Program-made: the position numbers and the translations under genes
Shown here: positions 1 through 5,026 of the stretch, one piece after another
Layout: each line of letters begins with the position of its first letter
Numbering within the stretch: the stretch's first letter is position 1
Notes under the pieces: model-generated
Told to the model about the DNA's origin: nothing
What the model saw: only the letters and a program-made list of their open reading frames with translations
Database searches by the model: none
Assembly: GCA_003139735.1 (NCBI GenBank)
Contig: PLGA01000520.1
Location: forward strand, 1-5,026
DNA from: Bryobacterales bacterium
GTDB taxonomy: Bacteria; Acidobacteriota; Terriglobia; Bryobacterales; Bryobacteraceae
Length of the DNA: 5,026 nucleotides
Direction: 5' to 3'

Positions 1-404
1 GTGACGAACAGGATGCCGAGCGTGCCGCCGACGGCCATCAGCGCCACCGACTTCCAGTAGCCGTTGGCCATATCGAAGGCGGGCCAGACGCCCGAAAGCA
101 CGAACGCCGGGATGGTGAACACCGCTCCGGCCGCCACCGACTCGCCGATCGAACCGATGGTTCGAGCCATGTTCTCTTCGAGAAGCGACCCGTTCATCAA
201 CCGCAGGATGGCCATGCCGATGACGGCGGCGGGATAGGTGGCGGCAATGGTCATGCCCGCGCGCAAACCCAGGTAGAGGTTGGCCGCGCCAAGCACCACG
301 GTCATCGCCAGGCCCAACAAGACCGCGCGCAGGGTGAACTCCCGCATGGCGGTCTTTTCGGGGACGTACGACTGGAACTTCTTTTCCGATGCAGGCGGCG
401 TCAT
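1..404 (-). CDS. OPT-family oligopeptide transporter, N-terminal part (cut by window edge)
   Basis: Reading the minus strand from the ATG at 404-402 gives an open frame of 134 residues that leaves the window at base 1. The N-terminus is short and polar, with YVPEK at 13-17, then EFTLRAVLLGL at 22-32. Hydrophobic segments follow at about 24-47, 51-70, 91-107 and 119-134. The segments AANLYLGLRAGMT (40-52) and EENMARTIGSIGESVAAGAV (76-95) are typical of the prokaryotic branch of the OPT (oligopeptide transporter) family. Members are inner-membrane proteins of roughly 600-700 residues with many helices, thought to import peptides or metal chelates; the substrate here cannot be told. The start was chosen because it forms an ATGA overlap with the stop of the upstream YqeY gene and has a GAGGG ribosome-binding site (419-415) 10 nt before it, inside that gene. 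Co-transcription and coupled translation are therefore likely. Only the first fifth or so of the protein is present. Confidence 0.88.
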   Translation of the reverse strand, partial: MTPPASEKKFQSYVPEKTAMREFTLRAVLLGLAMTVVLGAANLYLGLRAGMTIAATYPAAVIGMAILRLMNGSLLEENMARTIGSIGESVAAGAVFTIPAFVLSGVWPAFDMANGYWKSVALMAVGGTLGILFV

Positions 405-847
405 GATAATTTCGCCCTCACTTTGTCGCTCAGCGCTTTGCCGTCCACGGTCTTCCCCGAGAGCTTAGCCTGGGCGGCTTTCATCACGACGCCCATTTGC
501 TTGGCGGCTACCGCGCCGGTCTCGGCCATGGCTTCGGCGATGGCCGAATCCATGTCCGCATCGGCGGCGGCGGCCGGCATATAGCTTTCGATGAGCGTGC
601 GCTCGGCCTCCTCTTTCTCCGCCTGCTCGACGCGGCCCGCCTTGCGAAACGCCTCGGCGGCTTCGGTGCGCTGCTTGACGAGCATCTTGAGCACCTGCAT
701 TTCAGCCGCTTCGTCGAGCGGCTTGGGCGAATCCACCTTCTGCTTCATGAGCGCGGCTTTCATCATGCGCAGGGCGCTAAGGCGCGCCTCGCTACGGCTC
801 TTCATGGCCGCGGTCATGTCCTGCTGGAGCTTGTCGATGAGAGACAT
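401..847 (-). CDS. YqeY domain protein (GatB/YqeY family)
   Basis: This is a 148-residue soluble protein, the usual length for stand-alone YqeY proteins. It opens with SLIDKLQQDMTAAMKSR (2-18). The family's conserved segments follow: RLSALRMMKAAL (22-33), LVKQRTEAAEAFRKAGR (56-72), an acidic helix ending in IESYMP (86-91, the usual YLP position), and the C-terminal MGVVMKAAQAKLSGKTVDGK (118-137). The domain resembles the tail of the GatB subunit of the Asp-tRNA(Asn)/Glu-tRNA(Gln) amidotransferase. A role in tRNA-dependent amidation or tRNA binding is often proposed, but the function of free YqeY is not firmly known. The ATG at 847-845 gives the expected N-terminus. No Shine-Dalgarno sequence is visible before it, and a TAGAAT box lies 10 nt upstream, so the mRNA may be nearly leaderless. 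The stop overlaps the start of the OPT transporter gene. Codon use matches the neighbours. Confidence 0.93.
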   Translation of the reverse strand: MSLIDKLQQDMTAAMKSRSEARLSALRMMKAALMKQKVDSPKPLDEAAEMQVLKMLVKQRTEAAEAFRKAGRVEQAEKEEAERTLIESYMPAAAADADMDSAIAEAMAETGAVAAKQMGVVMKAAQAKLSGKTVDGKALSDKVRAKLS

Positions 848-891
848 GTTGTCTGTTATTCTAATAGATCTTAAAGGAAGAGAGTCTTATT
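848..891. promoter_or_regulatory. Compact divergent promoter region between yqeY and the aminotransferase operon
   Basis: The 44 bp between two divergent start codons are clearly richer in A+T than the flanking coding DNA, so promoters for both directions should lie here or reach slightly into the genes. On the minus strand, TAGAAT (863-858) matches the -10 consensus at five of six positions and would place the transcript start about 4 nt before the yqeY ATG. On the plus strand, TATTCT (857-862) matches at four of six and would leave a leader of roughly 23 nt carrying the aminotransferase's ribosome-binding site. No good -35 box is evident for either. A short inverted repeat, AGACA-TGT-TGTCT (842-854), overlaps the yqeY start and could be an operator or chance. 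The existence of promoters here is well supported; the exact boxes are guesses. Confidence 0.45.
874..882 (+). promoter_or_regulatory. Ribosome-binding site of the aminotransferase gene
   Basis: AAGGAAGAG lies 9 nt before the ATG at 892 and is purine-rich and complementary to the 16S rRNA tail. It supports that ATG as the true start. It also contrasts with the yqeY and hemD starts, which lack an obvious site. Confidence 0.6.
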
Positions 892-2064
892 ATGTACATC
901 CGCAAGCAACGTCTGCTCACGCCCGGCCCGACGCCGCTCTACCCGCCGGCCCTGCACGCCATGATGGCCGCGGACATCCACCATCGGACGGAAGAGTTCC
1001 GGAAAATCTACCGCTCGTGTCTGGCCGACCTCAAGGAAATGATGGGAACCGCGCACGACGTATTGATGTTCGCGGCTTCCGGCACGGGAGCCATGGATGC
1101 CTCGGTATCCAATCTATTCTCGCGCGGCGACAAGGTGGTGGTCTGCTCGGCCGGCAAGTTCGGCGAGCGCTGGGTGGAGATCGCCAAGGCGTATGGCCTG
1201 GAAGGCGATGTGCTTACGGCGCCCTACGGCGAGGTGGTGACTCCCGAGCGCGTGGAGGCGGCCCTGGCGGCCGAACCTGCCACCAAGGGCGTATTCGTGC
1301 AGGCTTCGGAAACCTCCACCGGCGCCATGCACGATGTACGCGCCATGGCGCAGGCGGTGGCGAAGACCGGGGCGATCTTCGTGGTGGACGCCATCACGGG
1401 GTTCGGCACGATGCCGCTCGATATCGACGGATGGGGCATTGATGTGGCCATTGGCGGATCGCAGAAGGCGTTCATGATTCCGCCGGGCCTGGCTTTCATG
1501 TCGGTCAGCCCGAAGGCCTGGAAAATGGGCGAGACCTCGACCCTGCCGCACTACTACTTCAACCTGAAGAAGGAAAAGAAGAGCGGCGACGCGGGCGAAT
1601 CGAGCTGGACTCCGGCCACGGCCATGATTCTGGCGCTGGCCGAGGCCTTGCGCTACATCAAGCAGATCGGCATGGCGAATCTGATCGTCAACGCCCAAAT
1701 GCTGGCGCAGGCGACGCGCGCGGCCGTAACGGCGTTGGGCTTGCAGCTTTTCGCTCCGGGGTCGCCGGGATCGTCGGTTACGGCCGTAAAGGCGCCGCAA
1801 GGCATGGATTCCGGCGTGATCGTGAAGGAATTCCGCAACCGTTTCGGCGCCATCATCGCGAACGGCCAGGGAACGATGAAGGGACAGATTTTCCGGCTCG
1901 CCCACCTGGGGTATTTCGATTTCGCCGATCTGTTCGCCACCATCGCCGGCCTGGAAATCATTCTCAACGCCAACGGATACTCCGTGCAGTATGGAACCGG
2001 CGTCGCCGCCGCGCAGCAGGTCTACGCGCAAGCGGCCGTCAAACCGCAACCCGTAACCGCTTAA
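892..2064 (+). CDS. Class V PLP aminotransferase (alanine-glyoxylate/serine-pyruvate type), probable phosphoserine aminotransferase
   Basis: The 390-residue protein has the fold-type I class V layout. An N-terminal LTPGPTPLYP (9-18) is followed by HHRTEEF (30-36), and the PLP phosphate-binding loop ASGTGAMDAS spans 62-71. ETSTGA (140-145) and DAITG (166-170) follow; Asp166 should hold the pyridine nitrogen. GGSQKAFMIPPG (188-199) carries the Schiff-base lysine, Lys192. FRLAHLG (334-340) holds Arg335, which corresponds to the substrate carboxylate-binding arginine. Relatives are annotated as alanine-glyoxylate, serine-pyruvate or serine-glyoxylate aminotransferases, or mislabelled as a 'soluble hydrogenase 42 kDa subunit'. 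serA starts 18 bp downstream on the same strand. Family members in methanogens (MJ0959) act as phosphoserine aminotransferases, and a relative sits next to serA in Thermotoga. I therefore infer that this one converts phosphohydroxypyruvate plus glutamate (or alanine) to phosphoserine. The family call is firm; the substrate is inferred, and glyoxylate transamination remains possible. Confidence 0.92.
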   Translation: MYIRKQRLLTPGPTPLYPPALHAMMAADIHHRTEEFRKIYRSCLADLKEMMGTAHDVLMFAASGTGAMDASVSNLFSRGDKVVVCSAGKFGERWVEIAKAYGLEGDVLTAPYGEVVTPERVEAALAAEPATKGVFVQASETSTGAMHDVRAMAQAVAKTGAIFVVDAITGFGTMPLDIDGWGIDVAIGGSQKAFMIPPGLAFMSVSPKAWKMGETSTLPHYYFNLKKEKKSGDAGESSWTPATAMILALAEALRYIKQIGMANLIVNAQMLAQATRAAVTALGLQLFAPGSPGSSVTAVKAPQGMDSGVIVKEFRNRFGAIIANGQGTMKGQIFRLAHLGYFDFADLFATIAGLEIILNANGYSVQYGTGVAAAQQVYAQAAVKPQPVTA

Positions 2065-2070
2065 TCGCAT

Positions 2071-2074
2071 AGGA
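2071..2074 (+). promoter_or_regulatory. Ribosome-binding site of serA
   Basis: AGGA sits 8 nt before the ATG at 2083, in the 18-bp gap after the aminotransferase stop. There is no room for a separate promoter with a long leader, so serA is probably translated from the aminotransferase transcript. Confidence 0.5.
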
Positions 2075-2082
2075 CCGTCATC

Positions 2083-3675
2083 ATGAATATCCTGATCGCC
2101 GAGCCCCTGGCTGCGGCCGGAATCGAGTTATTGAAATCCCAGCCGGGCTGGAATGTGATCGTCTCCAATCCCAAGGAATACGGTCAACACCTGGCGGAAG
2201 CGGACGCGTTGCTCGTCCGCAGCGCCGTACAAGTCACCCCCGCGGTGCTGGAGAAAGCGCCGCGCCTGCGCGTGATCGGACGCGCGGGGGTGGGCGTGGA
2301 CAACGTGGATCTGGATGCCGCCACGGCGGCGGGCGTGCTGGTGATGAACACGCCGGGCGGCAACGCCGTCTCCGTGGCGGAACATGCCATGGCGCTCATG
2401 CTGGTGATGGCGCGCCACATTTCCCAGGCCGACGCCTCGACGCGCGCCGGCAAGTGGGAGAAGAAGAAGCTGATGGGCCACGAGCTGCGCGGCAAGACGC
2501 TGGGCATTCTCGGCCTGGGCAGCATCGGCCGGGAGTTGGTGAAGCGCGCCCGCGCCTTCGAAATGCGCATCCTGGCGCACGACCCCTACGTGGCGTCCAA
2601 GATTGCGCAGGACTTGGGCATCGAACTGGTGGAACTGAGCCGGCTGTATGCCGAGAGCGATTACATATCGCTGCACATGGCCTCCACGCCCGAAACGCAG
2701 GGCTTTCTTTCGCGCGCCGCGTTCGACGCCATGAAGACGGGCGTGAAGATTGTAAACTGCGCGCGCGGCGAACTGGTGGACGAGGCCGCGCTGCTGGAAG
2801 CCATTCAGTCGGGCAAGGTGGGAGGGGCCGCGCTGGACGTGTTCAACGTGGAACCGCCGCCCGCCGGATTCCCGCTTTTCGAGGGCAATGCGGTGGTCGC
2901 CACGCCGCACATTGGCGGGTCCACCGAAGAGGCGCAGGAAATTGTGGGAGTGCGCATCGCCGAACAGTTGGTGGAGTACCTCAAGAACGGCGTCGCCATC
3001 AACGCCGTCAACATGCCCGCCGTCTCGCCGGAGCAGTACCGTGCGCTGAGTCCTTACGCCATTCTGGCGGAGCGGCTGGGGGTCTTCGCCGCACACATCG
3101 CCTCCGGCAATCCGCGGGCGCTGCGGATCGTCTATTCGGGCAAGGTCTTCAACATGGGCTCCGGACTGCTGCGCAATGCCGGCCTGGCGGGCGCGTTGAG
3201 CCGTTCCACCGCCAACAAAGCGAATTACGTGAACGCCCTGCAAATCGCGGAGCACCGCGGGTGGGAGGTTGTGGAGCGCCACGACAAGTTCTCCGGGCCG
3301 ATGGATTCGCTGCGGCTGGAACTGGAGACGGACAGCGGCGTGACGGCGGTGGAAGGCGTGGTTCTGTTCGGCAAGCCGCGCATGATGCAGGTGGACGGCA
3401 TCTTCTGCGAAGCCGCGCTTTCCGGCTGTCTGGTCTTCATGAAGAACCGCGATGTGCCGGGCGTGATCGGCCATGTAGGCAGCGTGCTGGGCAAGAACCA
3501 CATCAATATCGCCAATTTCTCGCTAGGGCGCCGCGATGCGCCCAGCACGCCCGGAGAGCCGGCCGAAGCGGTAGCGGTAGTCACCACGGACGAACTGGTT
3601 CCGGAGGAGGTGCTGGCCCAGTTGCGCCAGAACGCCGCCGTGATGTTCGCGCGGGCGGTGCAATTCCGGGGATAG
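2083..3675 (+). CDS. serA: D-3-phosphoglycerate dehydrogenase, long form with ACT domain
   Basis: This cytosolic enzyme oxidises 3-phosphoglycerate to 3-phosphohydroxypyruvate with NAD, the first step of serine synthesis. At 530 residues it is the long form found in Bacillus, Mycobacterium and many others. The substrate domain contains GRAGVGVDNVD (66-76). The NAD-binding domain has GILGLGSIGR (141-150; Gly144, Gly146, Gly149) and Asp167 in HDPY for the ribose. The catalytic trio is visible as Arg228 in CARGE, Glu257 in NVEPP and His276 in PHIGGS. An intervening (ASB-type) domain spans about 318-445, followed by an ACT domain at about 450-527 with KNRDVPGVIG (454-463) and NHINIANFSLGRR (472-484). 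In the ACT domain Asp457 and Asn475 line up with known serine contacts of the mycobacterial enzyme, so feedback inhibition by serine is plausible. It forms an apparent operon with the upstream aminotransferase. Length and motifs are complete, with no sign of damage. Confidence 0.97.
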   Translation: MNILIAEPLAAAGIELLKSQPGWNVIVSNPKEYGQHLAEADALLVRSAVQVTPAVLEKAPRLRVIGRAGVGVDNVDLDAATAAGVLVMNTPGGNAVSVAEHAMALMLVMARHISQADASTRAGKWEKKKLMGHELRGKTLGILGLGSIGRELVKRARAFEMRILAHDPYVASKIAQDLGIELVELSRLYAESDYISLHMASTPETQGFLSRAAFDAMKTGVKIVNCARGELVDEAALLEAIQSGKVGGAALDVFNVEPPPAGFPLFEGNAVVATPHIGGSTEEAQEIVGVRIAEQLVEYLKNGVAINAVNMPAVSPEQYRALSPYAILAERLGVFAAHIASGNPRALRIVYSGKVFNMGSGLLRNAGLAGALSRSTANKANYVNALQIAEHRGWEVVERHDKFSGPMDSLRLELETDSGVTAVEGVVLFGKPRMMQVDGIFCEAALSGCLVFMKNRDVPGVIGHVGSVLGKNHINIANFSLGRRDAPSTPGEPAEAVAVVTTDELVPEEVLAQLRQNAAVMFARAVQFRG

Positions 3676-3688
3676 CGGCGTCACCGCT

Positions 3689-3763
3689 GGCAGGCGAAAG
3701 CGCCTGCCCCACTCGCCTCCGGGCGGCTCAAACCGCAAGGTGGGGCAGACGCTTTCGTCTGCC
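3689..3763. repeat. Inverted pair of REP-like palindromes (BIME-like element)
   Basis: Two small palindromes face each other in the 112-bp gap after serA. The first (3689-3708) is stem GGCAGGCG, loop AAAG, stem CGCCTGCC. The second (3744-3763), read on the minus strand, is stem GGCAGACG, loop AAAG, stem CGTCTGCC. Each carries the extra bases CCAC on the inner side, so 24-base arms (3689-3712 and 3740-3763) match at 22 positions around a 27-base spacer. The two differences fall at paired stem positions (G-C in one, A-T in the other), so both hairpins keep eight perfect pairs. This is the usual structure of REP/BIME elements. There is no T-run, so it is not a classical intrinsic terminator, though it may halt polymerase or protect the 3' end of the serA mRNA. 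A fragment of a probable third copy lies at the right edge of the window. Confidence 0.75.
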
Positions 3764-3775
3764 TCTCCCCCGGGG

Positions 3776-3781
3776 TATAAT
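3776..3781 (+). promoter_or_regulatory. Consensus -10 box for hemD, suggesting a leaderless transcript
   Basis: TATAAT matches the sigma-70 type -10 consensus at all six positions and stands out in a GC-rich gap, right after the palindrome CCCCGGGG. Only six bases separate it from the GTG at 3788, so the expected transcription start (+1) falls on the G of that codon. No convincing -35 box is present; the expected place (about 3753-3758, TTTCGT) is inside the second REP-like stem. No good Shine-Dalgarno sequence lies between the box and the start codon. Confidence 0.6.
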
Positions 3782-3787
3782 TCGCTC

Positions 3788-4606
3788 GTGCCGTTCCAGG
3801 GATTGCGGGTTTTGGCGCTCGAAAGCCGGCGCGCGGTGGAGATGGCGGAGCTGATCCGCAGACAGGGCGGCGACCCGTTCGTCGCGCCCTCCATGCGCGA
3901 AGCGGCTCTCGAAGAAAGCCCGGAACTGGATCGATTCGCCGAGCGGCTCTTCAACGGCGATTTCGACATGACGATGCTGCTGACGGGCGTCGGCACGCGC
4001 CAGTTGAACCGGTGGCTGGCGGCCCGCTATTCCGAATCGGCATTTGCGGACGCGTTGCGGCGCATGGCGGTGGCGGCCCGAGGTCCCAAGCCCGTGGCGG
4101 CGCTGCGGGAGCTTGGTGTGACGCCAACCGTGGTGGCGCCGGAGCCGAATACCTGGCGGGAATTATTGGCGGTCACCGAGGGCCGTCCCGAGCGCCGCAT
4201 CGCGGTGCAAGAGTATGGGCGGGAGAACCCGGAACTTCTCGGCGCCCTGCGCGCCCGCGGCGCGGAGGCCACCGCGGTGCGCGTCTACCGCTACGCGCTG
4301 CCGGAAGATACCGGGCCGCTGCGCGAGGCGGCACGCCGGTTGGCCGCCGGCGAATTCGACGTGGCATTATTCACCACGGCGGTGCAGATCGGCCACTTGG
4401 CGCGGGTTGCCGAAGAACTGGGATGCGCCAAGGCCATGCTGGCCGGCCTGCGCCGGACAGTGATTGGATCGATCGGCCCCACCACGTCGGAGGCGCTCGA
4501 GGAATTCGAACTGCGCGCCGCTCTGGAGCCCAGCCATCCCCGCATGGGCCTGCTGGTGCTTGAGACGGCCGACCGCGCTCACGAATTGATTCGCGCTCGG
4601 CAATAG
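3788..4606 (+). CDS. hemD: Uroporphyrinogen-III synthase (HemD) family protein
   Basis: From the GTG at 3788 the protein has 272 residues, in the usual HemD range. It shows the two-lobed pattern: GLRVLALESRRAVEMAELIR (5-24) with GGDPFVAPSMRE (27-38) opens the first lobe. LTGVGT (65-70), ARGPKPVAALRELG (97-110), FTTAVQIGHL (195-204), SIGPTTSEALEEF (228-240) and EPSHPRMG (247-254) sit where HemD proteins carry their conserved loops. The enzyme cyclises and inverts ring D of hydroxymethylbilane to give uroporphyrinogen III for haem, sirohaem and cobalamin. HemD sequences are poorly conserved and the active site is not defined by a strict motif, so the activity is a family-level call. No other tetrapyrrole gene is nearby. 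A longer reading from a GTG at 3740 exists, but its first 16 codons lie in the REP-like repeat and the promoter, so I reject it. The start just after TATAAT suggests its own leaderless transcript, separate from serA. Confidence 0.87.
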   Translation: MPFQGLRVLALESRRAVEMAELIRRQGGDPFVAPSMREAALEESPELDRFAERLFNGDFDMTMLLTGVGTRQLNRWLAARYSESAFADALRRMAVAARGPKPVAALRELGVTPTVVAPEPNTWRELLAVTEGRPERRIAVQEYGRENPELLGALRARGAEATAVRVYRYALPEDTGPLREAARRLAAGEFDVALFTTAVQIGHLARVAEELGCAKAMLAGLRRTVIGSIGPTTSEALEEFELRAALEPSHPRMGLLVLETADRAHELIRARQ

Positions 4607-4617
4607 CCGGCGCGGCT
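4605..4617. terminator. Small GC hairpin between convergent hemD and yciI-type genes
   Basis: AGCCG-GCG-CGGCT forms a five-pair stem with a three-base loop and spans the hemD stop and the end of the opposing gene. It is the only symmetrical element in this 10-bp gap and could slow polymerase from both sides. It has no T-run and is short, so this is a weak call. Confidence 0.2.
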
Positions 4618-4907
4618 CACGGCATGGAGGCGCCATCGCCGACGACGGTATTCCACCGGCGCGTCCGCCAGGCGGTCACCAGGCCGTGGATCACGTAGGG
4701 GTCGGCTTTGGCGAACGCTTCGGCGGTTTCGGGCGACGTCCCACGGAACACCAGCAATGCGCCATCGGCGGGGTCCGCCAGCGCTCCCGCCAGCGCCACT
4801 TCGCCGCGCTCGAAGGCGGCGTGGACCAGCGCCAGGTGCTCAGCCCGGTACGGGGCGCGCTGTGTGAGGTAGTCGTCCGCGAAATCGTAAAAGAGAATGG
4901 TATGCAT
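4617..4907 (-). CDS. YciI-family (YCII-related domain) small protein
   Basis: This 96-residue protein fits the single-domain YciI family, which has a ferredoxin-like alpha-beta fold and usually about 90-100 residues. It begins MHTILFYDFADDYLTQRAPY (1-20), followed by RAEHLALV (21-28) with His24 and AGALADPADGALLVF (40-54) with Asp45. The His and Asp correspond to the conserved pair proposed as an active site in the family. The end shows ADPYVIHGLVTAW (68-80) and RRWNTVVG (83-90), the typical C-terminal block. The biological role of most YciI proteins is unknown; some relatives take part in degradation pathways of aromatic compounds. It converges on hemD with 10 bp between stops and looks monocistronic. 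The ATG at 4907-4905 is the only suitable start, but the nearest GGAGG (4929-4925) lies 17 nt away, too far for a normal ribosome-binding site. Confidence 0.9.
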   Translation of the reverse strand: MHTILFYDFADDYLTQRAPYRAEHLALVHAAFERGEVALAGALADPADGALLVFRGTSPETAEAFAKADPYVIHGLVTAWRTRRWNTVVGDGASMP

Positions 4908-5000
4908 AGTCTTATGCGAACATGCCTCCGAATGCTATTCTCACCTGTATTGCGGCGCGGATTCAAGCGATATCGGAAAGTAGAGGCTGGGAGCGGTTTT

Positions 5001-5026
5001 CAAGGTGGGGCAGGCCATCGTTTTTC
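5001..5026. repeat. Probable left half of another REP-like palindrome, cut by the window edge
   Basis: The 13 bases CAAGGTGGGGCAG (5001-5013) are identical to 3736-3748 in the REP-like pair downstream of serA. They are followed by GCCATCG and a run of five T that looks like a loop. If this is a family member, the sequence past the edge should complete the stem with bases complementary to GGCAGGCCATCG. The rest of the unassigned stretch before it (4908-5000) holds only the upstream region of the YciI gene, with no gene that I can support. Confidence 0.5.

Noticed and set aside
591..1442. Plus-strand open frame over yqeY and the aminotransferase start
   Set aside because: It runs through the divergent promoter region and encodes arginine/glycine-rich sequence after it. 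Both genes it overlaps have strong family matches.
1114..2070. Open frame of 318 codons antisense to the aminotransferase
   Set aside because: Same situation: arginine- and histidine-rich, low-complexity product, no family resemblance, and fully overlapped by a well-supported gene.
2128..3501. Long open frame of 457 codons antisense to serA
   Set aside because: It lies wholly opposite a gene with complete catalytic motifs. Its product is a His/Arg/Gln-rich mixture without recognisable domains, as expected for a shadow frame in GC-rich coding DNA.
3674..3688. AGCGG-CGTCA-CCGCT hairpin at the serA stop
   Set aside because: A five-pair stem in GC-rich DNA is expected by chance. It is not shared by the other repeat copies, so it is not treated as part of the element.
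3689..3763. Intrinsic terminator for serA
   Set aside because: The hairpins are strong but are not followed by a T-run on either strand, and there are two similar palindromes in inverted order, which fits a REP-like element better. Some effect on termination is still possible.
3689..3763. CRISPR repeat-spacer unit
   Set aside because: There are only two copies, in inverted rather than direct order, with no regular spacer array and no cas genes in view.
2454..3854. Open frame of 466 codons in another plus frame spanning serA, the repeat and the start of hemD
   Set aside because: The product is Arg/Gly/Ala-rich with no domain, and it crosses a gene end and a promoter. The real coding frames on both sides are clear. 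A serA-hemD fusion or frameshift is not indicated.
4912..4923. Three-codon upstream reading frame (ATG TTC GCA TAA) before the YciI gene
   Set aside because: The GGAGG is only one base from its ATG, too close for initiation, and such tiny frames are common by chance.

Overview
The window reads as a piece of a GC-rich bacterial chromosome made of ordinary metabolic genes, tightly packed on both strands. Gene content and protein style (an OPT-family transporter, a class V aminotransferase next to a long-form SerA, a stand-alone HemD-like protein, and GC-rich REP-type palindromes between genes) suggest an Acidobacteriota member, perhaps of the Solibacter/Bryobacter group. That placement is an impression from familiarity, not a computed result. 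No phage, plasmid, IS, CRISPR, tRNA or rRNA feature was seen.

Left part, minus strand (1-847): a YqeY (GatB/YqeY-type) gene reads leftwards and overlaps, by an ATGA junction, the start of an OPT-family oligopeptide transporter gene that runs off the left edge. Only the first 134 residues of the transporter are present. A compact 44-bp AT-rich divergent region (848-891) separates this pair from the plus-strand genes.

Middle, plus strand (892-3675): a class V PLP aminotransferase (alanine-glyoxylate/serine-pyruvate aminotransferase type) is followed after 18 bp by serA, a 530-residue D-3-phosphoglycerate dehydrogenase with a C-terminal ACT domain. The pair most likely performs the first two steps of serine synthesis: 3-phosphoglycerate to phosphohydroxypyruvate, then transamination to phosphoserine. 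The aminotransferase would stand in for a classical SerC. This is inference from gene context and family precedent.

Right part (3676-5026): after serA comes an inverted pair of small palindromes (3689-3763) that look like a REP/BIME-type repeat. One stem base pair is changed on both sides between the copies, so the stem is preserved. A perfect TATAAT box follows, placed so that transcription should start at or very near the GTG codon of the next gene, a uroporphyrinogen-III synthase (HemD) family protein; this suggests a leaderless mRNA. A YciI-family gene converges on hemD with only 10 bp between the stop codons. The last 119 bases hold no recognisable gene but end in what looks like the first half of another REP-like palindrome, cut by the window edge.

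I do not see a convincing undescribed multi-gene system. The points most worth checking are the REP-like family, the leaderless start of hemD (and perhaps yqeY), and the identity of the phosphoserine-forming aminotransferase.
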